From the NCBI GenBank assembly GCA_002297365.1, contig DBKT01000004.1:62001-126000 (forward strand): a stretch of DNA of 64,000 nucleotides. Direction: 5' to 3'. Below are positions 58,645 through 64,000 of the stretch, piece by piece. The notes below the pieces were generated by a model, which had not been told where the DNA came from, ran no database searches, and saw nothing but the letters and a program-made list of their open reading frames with translations. The number at the start of each line of letters is the position of its first letter. Within the stretch, counting starts at the first letter, position 1. A program made the translations under genes and the position numbers. Origin of the DNA: Caryophanales bacterium UBA743 (GTDB taxonomy: Bacteria > Bacillota_I > Bacilli_A > RFN20 > CAG-826).

Positions 58645-58917
58645 ATGGAAGAAAAGAAGCTCGTTCAATACACCCTTAGTATTGACGGAATGAAGTGCGG
58701 GATGTGCGAAAGCCATGTAAACGATGTCGTAAGAAGAGTGAAAGGGGTGAAAAAGGTGAATTCCTCTCACTTAAAAGGGAACGCTGTCATCGTCATGGAA
58801 GAAACGACTTCCAAAGACGATATCAAGAACGCGATTGAAAAAGAGGGCTACCATGTCTTGAAAGAAGAAGAAAAGCCCTACCAAAGAAAAGGATTCTTCT
58901 CCATTTTCAAAAAATAG
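58645..58917 (+). CDS. HMA-domain copper chaperone-like protein
   Basis: This 90-residue protein has one heavy-metal-associated domain (about residues 5-72) with GMKCGMCESHV, the GMxCxxC copper-binding loop. A basic tail (KEEEKPYQRKGFFSIFKK) follows. CopZ-like chaperones carry Cu(I) to P-type ATPases in the cytosol. No CopA ATPase lies next to it. A strong CGGAGGAAAACG ribosome site precedes the start and a terminator follows 20 bases after the stop, so it is a single-gene unit facing the feo operon. Confidence 0.93.
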   Translation: MEEKKLVQYTLSIDGMKCGMCESHVNDVVRRVKGVKKVNSSHLKGNAVIVMEETTSKDDIKNAIEKEGYHVLKEEEKPYQRKGFFSIFKK

Positions 58918-58936
58918 GGCAGACGTGTATCAATCT

Positions 58937-58959
58937 AGGCGGCTTAAGTCGCCTTTTTT
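58937..58959 (+). terminator. Terminator after the HMA gene
   Basis: AGGCG and CGCCT form the stem around an 8-base loop, followed by TTTTTT. Confidence 0.8.
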
Positions 58960-58962
58960 GAT

Positions 58963-58992
58963 AAAAAGAAAAGCCACATTGACGTGTGGCTT
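58963..58992 (-). terminator. Terminator of the feo operon
   Basis: On the minus strand AAGCCACA and TGTGGCTT form a stem followed by TTCTTTTT. It overlaps the stop of the last gene of the unit. Confidence 0.85.
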
Positions 58993-59206
58993 AGTTTTGC
59001 TTTTGCGCTTTCTTTAGAGCTTTCTCTTTTCGTTTTTCTTCAGCTCTTTTTTGGATACGATAGAGACGTACAAGGTCTTTTCCTGAAAGATGGGGCTCAT
59101 CATCCAGAATTCGGTGGCCTTTCCTTTTCTCGCTAATCCAATAAGCAAAGACGAAAAGGAGAGCCAAAAGGATAAGGGCAAACACAAGATAAGCGATCCA
59201 TTCCAT
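58991..59206 (-). CDS. Small single-pass membrane protein at the end of the feo operon
   Basis: This 71-residue protein has one N-terminal membrane helix (about residues 4-24) and a very basic, charged cytosolic tail (RLYRIQKRAEEKRKEKALKK). A FeoB-associated small protein with cysteines is often found at this place, but this one has no cysteine, so it is not the standard FeoB-associated type. AAAGGAGAGTTT precedes the start, which lies 26 bases after feoB. It may assist or regulate FeoB, judged only from context. Confidence 0.7.
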   Translation of the reverse strand: MEWIAYLVFALILLALLFVFAYWISEKRKGHRILDDEPHLSGKDLVRLYRIQKRAEEKRKEKALKKAQKQN

Positions 59207-59232
59207 ATAAAACTCTCCTTTTTAATCTTCTA

Positions 59233-61602
59233 TTAAGCGTTTAATTGAGCGGCTTTTGCTTTGACGTGGCGATCCCAGAAATAAAGGCCAAGTCCGCCAG
59301 CAATGATAAGTCCAACTGGGAGTATCCATCCCCATTCATACCATTCGAAGGTAACATAGGTGATGCAACCTAAGAGATAGGAAGCGATAAGCCAGAAAGC
59401 AATGGTTCCGAGATAGTCTTTTCTATTGGCTAATTCGCCTTTTGCGGTTGCAACCGATGCAAAGCAAGGGATGGTCGTCATATTGAAGATAGCAAACGCG
59501 GTAAGAGAAGCGTTTGAGATGTAGTTTCCTCTAACGAGGTCCTTTCCGGCGTTAGAAGCGGCAATGATGGCTTCCAAGGCTTTCAAGTTCTCGCCATCTT
59601 CGATGGCAGCGTTAATTCCTGGAAGGTTGGCTAATTGGCCTAATGTGGCAACGACATTTTCTTTAGCGACAATGCCTTGAACAGAGGCAACCGAATACAT
59701 CCAGGCGAATTGTCCGCCTTGGACGTTGCCAAATCCCATCGGAGTGAATAATGGGGCGAGGATCATGCCGATATGAGCGAGAATGCAATCCGCTTCCGTC
59801 AATTTATCGGAGACGGGGATAAATTGCCAATCAGGCGTGAAGGAAGACAAGAACCAAATGATGACGGTGGAAGCAAAGATAATGGTGAAGGCTTTCTTTA
59901 AGTAATGCTTACCACGATCCCAAACATGCAAAGCAAGAGCTTGGAGCTGAGGGAAATGATAGGCAGGAAGTTCCATGATGAATGGCGGGACTTTCTCGCG
60001 TTGAGTTGTCTTATTCATCACGATAACGGACACAATGGCGGCAACGACGCCGAACATATAGATCAAGAAGGTGAAAGCGCCTGCATCGAGCCCGCCGAAT
60101 TGAGCAACGGCAGCGGCGATGACGACTAAGAATTCCGTTTTAGCACCGCAAGTGAAGAAAGGAATGACACGGATGGTCTTCGTTCTTTCTTTGTCGGAAG
60201 CAAGAGTACGGGTGTTAATCATGGCAGGGACGCCACAGCCAAAACCCATGATCATTGGCAAGAAAGCTCTTCCGGAAACGCCGAAACGGCGGAAGATACG
60301 GTCTAATACGAAGGCGATACGGGCCATATAGCCAGAATCTTCGAGAATGCTAAAGAAAGCAAACAGGAGAAGAATCTGAGGAACAAAGCCTAAAACCGAG
60401 GAAATGCCGGCTAAAACGCCATCATAAACGAAGGAAATCAGCCATTCAGGGGCATTGCACATCAACAAACCTTGCTTGATGCCAATGCAAATCATCCCTT
60501 GAAGTCCGGCATCGTTTCCGCTGCCGAAAAGGCCTTGCAGGATGGCGCCTAAGCTATTTATGCCGCCATCTGTGTAGAACAACTCAGCGAAAGGAACGAC
60601 ATCGACTGCCTCTCCTCCCTCCGTATAGGTCCAGTGAATCAAGCCTTGATAGCCTTTCCCGAAATTGACGCCCATTGCGCCCAAATAGAACAAATCATCA
60701 GAGAATGTAAGGTGGAAAATCAAGAAAAGAATGACGATCATGATTGGGATTGCAGCCCATTTATTCGTCAAAACCTTATCGATTTTATCGGATTTGGAGA
60801 GCTTTTCCTTTTCTTGCACTGGAGCGCCATGACGATAAATGGCAAGTTCCGAGCTGATGTATTTATAACGCTTATCCGCGCTATCGGCTTCATAATTTTC
60901 GTGTTGGTTATAAAGAGCATCGACTTCTTTGTAGGGGGTAGCGTTTTTCTCTTTTTCCAAATCATCGCCTTCAAGAGCTTTGATGGCGTGGAAACGAGGA
61001 TCTTCAATTCCCATCCCTTCATAAGATTTGATGGCTTTCTCAATTAAGGCTTCATCCTCTTTTCCAGCCCAAAGAGAAACGCCTTTTCTTGGGGTTTTCG
61101 CCGTTTTCACGGCTAAATCCATTAAATCATCAAGGTTACGTTTTCTCAAAGCGGAAATGCCAATGACTGGAACGCCAAGTTTCTTTGAAAGAGAATCCAC
61201 GTCGATGGTTTGATTGTTTTCTTTCAAGGCGTCCATCATGTTCAACGCGACGACGACTGGCACATTCATCTCTAAGATTTGCGTGGTCATATAGAGGTTA
61301 CGCTCTAAGTTGGTCGCATCAATGACGTTAATCACCAAATCCGGTTTCTCTTCCAAAATATAGTTTCTGGAAATAACTTCCTCTGGCGTATATGGGGAAA
61401 GGGAATAAATACCAGGGAGGTCAACGATTTCCACCCCGCTTTTGCTTCCTTTCTTCTTATAGATGCCAGAACGTTTTTCAACGGTGACGCCTGGCCAGTT
61501 GCCAACATAAGCGGTGCTCCCTGTCAAAGAATTGAAAAGAGTGGTTTTACCGCAGTTTGGGTTACCGGCTAAGCAGAATCTTAATGTTTTTTCTTCGCTC
61601 AT
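59233..61602 (-). CDS. feoB: Ferrous iron transporter FeoB
   Basis: The protein has 789 residues from the ATG at 61602 with AAAGGGAGAG upstream. The frame to 61635 overlaps feoA. The N-terminal G domain has G1 GNPNCGKTTLF (about residues 14-24), G3 DLPGIYSL and NMMDALK (G4-like), then a helical linker. The membrane channel has two Gate repeats (GFVPQILLLFAFFSILEDSGYMARIAF; GCGVPAMINTR). FeoB imports Fe(II) across the cytoplasmic membrane. It is the third gene of the feoA-feoA-feoB unit and its start lies 13 bases after feoA. Confidence 0.96.
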   Translation of the reverse strand: MSEEKTLRFCLAGNPNCGKTTLFNSLTGSTAYVGNWPGVTVEKRSGIYKKKGSKSGVEIVDLPGIYSLSPYTPEEVISRNYILEEKPDLVINVIDATNLERNLYMTTQILEMNVPVVVALNMMDALKENNQTIDVDSLSKKLGVPVIGISALRKRNLDDLMDLAVKTAKTPRKGVSLWAGKEDEALIEKAIKSYEGMGIEDPRFHAIKALEGDDLEKEKNATPYKEVDALYNQHENYEADSADKRYKYISSELAIYRHGAPVQEKEKLSKSDKIDKVLTNKWAAIPIMIVILFLIFHLTFSDDLFYLGAMGVNFGKGYQGLIHWTYTEGGEAVDVVPFAELFYTDGGINSLGAILQGLFGSGNDAGLQGMICIGIKQGLLMCNAPEWLISFVYDGVLAGISSVLGFVPQILLLFAFFSILEDSGYMARIAFVLDRIFRRFGVSGRAFLPMIMGFGCGVPAMINTRTLASDKERTKTIRVIPFFTCGAKTEFLVVIAAAVAQFGGLDAGAFTFLIYMFGVVAAIVSVIVMNKTTQREKVPPFIMELPAYHFPQLQALALHVWDRGKHYLKKAFTIIFASTVIIWFLSSFTPDWQFIPVSDKLTEADCILAHIGMILAPLFTPMGFGNVQGGQFAWMYSVASVQGIVAKENVVATLGQLANLPGINAAIEDGENLKALEAIIAASNAGKDLVRGNYISNASLTAFAIFNMTTIPCFASVATAKGELANRKDYLGTIAFWLIASYLLGCITYVTFEWYEWGWILPVGLIIAGGLGLYFWDRHVKAKAAQLNA

Positions 61603-61615
61603 AATCTCTCCCTTT

Positions 61616-61915
61616 CTACATAGGATCCTTGGCACTTAAATCAGTGACGCGGATAACTACATGCGAGGCCTCTTCTTTTCTTAATGTCAATTCATAGCCA
61701 CGCAACGTGATTTCGAGAGGGTCGCCAAGAGGGGCTTTCTTTCTTAAGAAAACTTCTGCTCCTGGAGTCAATCCCATGTCAAAAAGACGTCTTTTGATCT
61801 TTCCTTCGCCTTCGATACGGATGATTTTTCCACTCATTCCGATACCAAGGAGGTTTAAAGAAAGCTCATCTCCTAGCTGAATGTCGCTAGGGTTCAATTT
61901 CTTTTCTTCTTCCAT
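61616..61915 (-). CDS. feoA: FeoA-domain protein, long form
   Basis: This 99-residue SH3-like protein has LNLLGIGMSGKIIRIEGEGKIKRR, then RLFDMGLTPGAEVFLRKKAPLGDPLEI, the FeoA core. The N-terminal 15 residues are extra. FeoA binds FeoB on the cytosolic side and supports iron uptake. It lies 16 bases after the shorter FeoA gene and 13 bases before feoB. Two FeoA-type proteins before one FeoB are common in Firmicutes. Confidence 0.92.
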   Translation of the reverse strand: MEEEKKLNPSDIQLGDELSLNLLGIGMSGKIIRIEGEGKIKRRLFDMGLTPGAEVFLRKKAPLGDPLEITLRGYELTLRKEEASHVVIRVTDLSAKDPM

Positions 61916-61931
61916 AGTTTTTCCTATCCAA

Positions 61932-62150
61932 TTACAAAGCTTCCACTAAAATCGCGCGGGCAATGTCATTATCAATAGCAAGACGCGAATCCCCAACACG
62001 CAAAATAACGCCGCTCGCTTCTTGAGAAAGTAATGTAATTTTCATTTGGGGAACGATGCCTAATTCGCGGAGGTGTTTCATTGCTTTATCGCCCCCGGTG
62101 ATTTTCATTACCGTTAATTCTTGATTCAGTGGTGCAATCAATATTGGCAT
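61932..62150 (-). CDS. feoA: FeoA-domain protein, short form
   Basis: This 72-residue protein has the FeoA pattern (ITGGDKAMKHLRELGIVPQMKITLLSQEASGVILRVGDSRLAID). It is the first gene of the feo unit, with a TAAGGAG ribosome site and a promoter at 62174-62201. It faces the DtxR-type gene across about 124 bases. Confidence 0.92.
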   Translation of the reverse strand: MPILIAPLNQELTVMKITGGDKAMKHLRELGIVPQMKITLLSQEASGVILRVGDSRLAIDNDIARAILVEAL

Positions 62151-62173
62151 AGTTAGTTACTCCTTATGCCGCT

Positions 62174-62226
62174 ATTATAATCTCGGCTATTAAGAAATCA
62201 ATAAAAAGTTAGTACCATAAAACTAA
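62174..62226. promoter_or_regulatory. feo promoter and candidate metal-regulator inverted repeat
   Basis: On the minus strand TTGATT (62201-62196), a 16-bp spacer and TATAAT (62179-62174) precede feoA. Just upstream is the inverted repeat TTAGT / ACTAA (62209-62213 and 62222-62226, 8-base spacer), placed where the divergent DtxR-type regulator could act on both genes. The repeat is short and the link is inferred. Confidence 0.55.
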
Positions 62227-62274
62227 AATAATTGTTAGAATGATGTTATCCTATTAAAGAAAGAGGTATGAATT

Positions 62275-62655
62275 ATGGCAATTGACGCTTTAGAATCAGC
62301 AGAGGACTATTTAGAGAGAATCTTGATGCTCCAAGAACAGGGGATGAAAGAAATACACGCCGTTGATTTGGCTTCTTCCTTTGGCTACTCTAAGGCATCG
62401 ATTTCAATCGCCCTCCACAAATTAGAGGAGAAGGGGTATGTTGCCCTTGGATTAAAAAGTCAGCTTTATTTAACTCCAGCCGGTTATGAAATCGCTAAAA
62501 AGGTTTATGAGAGACATCAGATTATCTCCAATTGGCTCATTTCCATTGGCGTTAGCAAAGAGAATGCGCTAAAAGACGCCTGTCGGATGGAGCATTTTAT
62601 CTCCGATGAGTCCTTCCAAGCCATTAAAGCGCTGAATTCAAAAGAAGATAACTAA
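62275..62655 (+). CDS. DtxR/MntR-family metal-dependent regulator
   Basis: This 126-residue protein has an N-terminal winged helix (about residues 7-62: DYLERILMLQEQG, VDLASSFGYSKASISIALHKLEEKGYV). A dimerisation domain follows with metal ligands His81 (ERHQII), Cys103, Glu106 and His107 (DACRMEHFIS). A cysteine at this place is the DtxR/IdeR pattern and points to Fe(II). MntR proteins usually have Glu. The SH3-like third domain of full DtxR is absent. Divergence from feo supports iron control of uptake. Confidence 0.93.
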   Translation: MAIDALESAEDYLERILMLQEQGMKEIHAVDLASSFGYSKASISIALHKLEEKGYVALGLKSQLYLTPAGYEIAKKVYERHQIISNWLISIGVSKENALKDACRMEHFISDESFQAIKALNSKEDN

Positions 62656-62677
62656 TCGTTTTCGTTTCCTAAAAGCA

Positions 62678-62714
62678 AAATGATGGCGCACTTTAAAGTG
62701 AGTGCGTCATTTTT
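62678..62714 (+). terminator. Terminator after the DtxR-type gene
   Basis: ATGA..GCGCACT pairs with AGTG..GTGCGTCAT across TTAA and runs into TTTTTG. Confidence 0.8.
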
Positions 62715-62837
62715 GTTACGACCCTGGATGACGGAGTCTTTCCCTCAGACTATGCGTATCAAAACGTCAAAGTCCCCTCGGATTTCAAGAACGCTTTAGA
62801 GACCCTCGGCCTCATGGCATCATTATCGGAAAATTGA
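62715..62837 (+). pseudogene. Possible remnant of a coding sequence
   Basis: A 40-codon stop-free stretch encodes VTTLDDGVFPSDYAYQNV and KNALETLGLMASLSEN and then TGA. The composition is protein-like, but there is no start codon or ribosome site and it begins in the T run of the terminator. It may be the 3' end of a deleted gene. I do not recognise the family. Confidence 0.3.
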
Positions 62838-62874
62838 TAAATGCTTTTTCTTTTATGAAGAAGAGGGAAGAACG

Positions 62875-64000
62875 TCAGTCGATTTCTTTTCCTTTAGGCA
62901 TTATTTTCCCTTTGATAACATAATGAATAATGCCATAAAGCATTACCAAAGCAGCCAAGCACCAGGCGAAGCTGTCCGAGAAACAAAGACCGATATAAGC
63001 TTTATCCGAAATAGGATTCGCAGGATCGATAAGCCTAGGGATGAAAGTGCATATGAGGCTTCTAGCAATCAATTCCGCAAAGCCACTGAGCAAAGGAAAT
63101 ACGGATTTCCCTATTCCTTGCAACGTATTTCTGAAAACGAATAGGCTTCCTAAAAAGAAATAGAAAGCGGAATCGATGAAGATATAGGTGGAAGCGTAGA
63201 AACGCACGCGATCGTTTAAAGAAGAGGCGCTCAAAAAGAAAGAGGCGAATGTGCCATTAATCGCCAAAAGAGCGGCCGCTCCTCCGAAAATGAGATAGAA
63301 AGCGAGCATCAAAACCATGGAATTTTTGAAGCCTCTTTGGATGCGTTTCAAGTCACCGGCCCCAAAATTTTGCCCCTGATAGGAAAGAATGGCGGCCCCC
63401 AAAGCGTTAAACGGAGTCATCATCAAATCGTTGAATTTAACGGCTACGCCATATCCGTTTTGACAATTTTCGACACCGGACAGGTCAAAATGGATGACGG
63501 CGCTTTGCAAAATAATCAAGCCTATCGCAAGGATGGAGAATTGAAAGGCCAAAGGGAGACCAAGCTTTATATGAAGCCAAATATCGCTAAGAGAAAAGCG
63601 AAGATCCTCTTTTCTTAATCTCAGTATCGGATAGCGGAAGTAAATATAAATAAAGGATATAAAGGCGGCTAAAAACTGAGAAAGGATGGTCGCGAAAGCA
63701 GCGCCTTCCACCCCAAAATGGAAAACGACGATAAAAAGGACGTCCAAGATGATATTTATGATTGTTGAGCCAATCAAAAACATAAGGGGAGCCAAAGAAT
63801 CCCCTATGCTTCTAAGAACCGAAACGGCCAAATTATAAAATATTTGCGTGAAAAGGCCGGCATAAATAATAAAGAGATAGCCATAGGCGTACTTATAAAC
63901 GCTGCTATCTTCCTTTATTCCAATGATGCCAAGAAGGTTCTCCGTCAAAGGAAGGACGATGATGGTCAAAATAAGCGAAATCAAAATGCATAGGAATATC
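62875..64000 (-). CDS. MATE-family efflux protein, N-terminus beyond window edge
   Basis: The frame enters at the right edge (the TTG at 63984 is not a real start, since the frame stays open upstream) and ends at 62875, giving about 374 residues. It has nine or ten membrane helices with VLRSIGDSLAPLMFLIGSTIINIILD, FGVEGAAFATILSQF and PFNALGAAILSYQGQNFGAGDLKRI. The last matches the MATE second-half pattern, and FRNTLQGIGKS comes near the end. It is an antiporter of drugs or metabolites. It differs clearly from the MATE at 45661. The start, promoter and operon partners cannot be seen. Confidence 0.9.
   Translation of the reverse strand, partial: IFLCILISLILTIIVLPLTENLLGIIGIKEDSSVYKYAYGYLFIIYAGLFTQIFYNLAVSVLRSIGDSLAPLMFLIGSTIINIILDVLFIVVFHFGVEGAAFATILSQFLAAFISFIYIYFRYPILRLRKEDLRFSLSDIWLHIKLGLPLAFQFSILAIGLIILQSAVIHFDLSGVENCQNGYGVAVKFNDLMMTPFNALGAAILSYQGQNFGAGDLKRIQRGFKNSMVLMLAFYLIFGGAAALLAINGTFASFFLSASSLNDRVRFYASTYIFIDSAFYFFLGSLFVFRNTLQGIGKSVFPLLSGFAELIARSLICTFIPRLIDPANPISDKAYIGLCFSDSFAWCLAALVMLYGIIHYVIKGKIMPKGKEID

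Noticed and set aside
1..64000. CRISPR arrays, insertion sequences, rRNA or prophage
   Set aside because: I saw no regularly spaced repeats, transposase or integrase motifs, rRNA segments or phage structural genes in the window.

Overview
The window looks like a chromosomal segment of a low-to-moderate GC Gram-positive bacterium of the class Bacilli, probably an uncultured gut or rumen lineage near Erysipelotrichales/RF39/RFN20. That placement is inference. It rests on AGGAGG ribosome sites, two near-perfect CcpA-type cre boxes, long-form HPF, CdaA, LytTR/GHKL signalling, heterodimeric ABC exporters, PepD-type C69 dipeptidase and a DtxR/Feo iron locus. TGA is used as a stop (for example at 6138-6140 and 7072-7074), so the mycoplasma code is excluded. 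There is no rRNA, insertion sequence, prophage or CRISPR array. Five tRNA genes are present: Thr-CGT, Val-GAC, Gly-CCC, Gly-GCC and Glu-CTC.

Layout. 1-9 kb: MgtE (cut by the edge), PduL, a TSCPD protein, a flavodoxin-fold reductase, metK behind a SAM-clan riboswitch with its own terminator, hpf behind a cre box, a small protein overlapping a zeta-toxin-like P-loop protein, a HAD phosphatase and an unknown soluble/membrane pair. 8.5-19.2 kb: upp, apt, NUDIX, hslO, a two-gene heterodimeric ABC exporter under a 32-bp palindromic operator, a uridine-kinase/CYTH fusion, an acetyltransferase, a Memo(LigB)-AMMECR1 fusion and a GNAT. 19-23 kb: three tRNAs separated by small genes and an FAD oxidoreductase. 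23.7-33.2 kb: a LytTR two-component system followed by a cre-controlled exoenzyme operon, made of a domain-swapped, membrane-anchored GH3 and a 1,384-residue Ig/propeller protein. 33.4-38.9 kb: cdaA, deoD, two membrane proteins, tRNA-Gly, gltX. 39-43 kb: hypB, a 975-residue Fe-S flavoprotein and hypA in one operon. 43-49.8 kb: a ROK-like protein, a membrane protein, a MATE transporter, a histidine phosphatase and an ABC-2 exporter. 49.9-55.1 kb: a collagen-like surface protein whose start is out of frame by one base, then a membrane-anchored McrB-like AAA+ ATPase and a DUF2357/McrC-like zinc-ribbon protein. 55.3-64 kb: tRNA-Glu, a GGDEF protein, a C69 dipeptidase, an HMA copper chaperone, feoA-feoA-feoB with a small membrane protein, a divergent DtxR-type regulator, and a MATE transporter cut by the edge.

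How it fits together. Most of the window is housekeeping: nucleotide salvage (upp, apt, deoD), SAM synthesis, translation, redox stress and metal homeostasis. The parts most worth attention are the nickel-chaperone/flavoprotein operon, the McrB-like membrane pair, the zeta-like pair, the SAM-clan leader, the frameshifted surface protein, and a recurrent promoter arrangement (-10 box 6-7 bases before the ATG) that implies frequent leaderless mRNAs.
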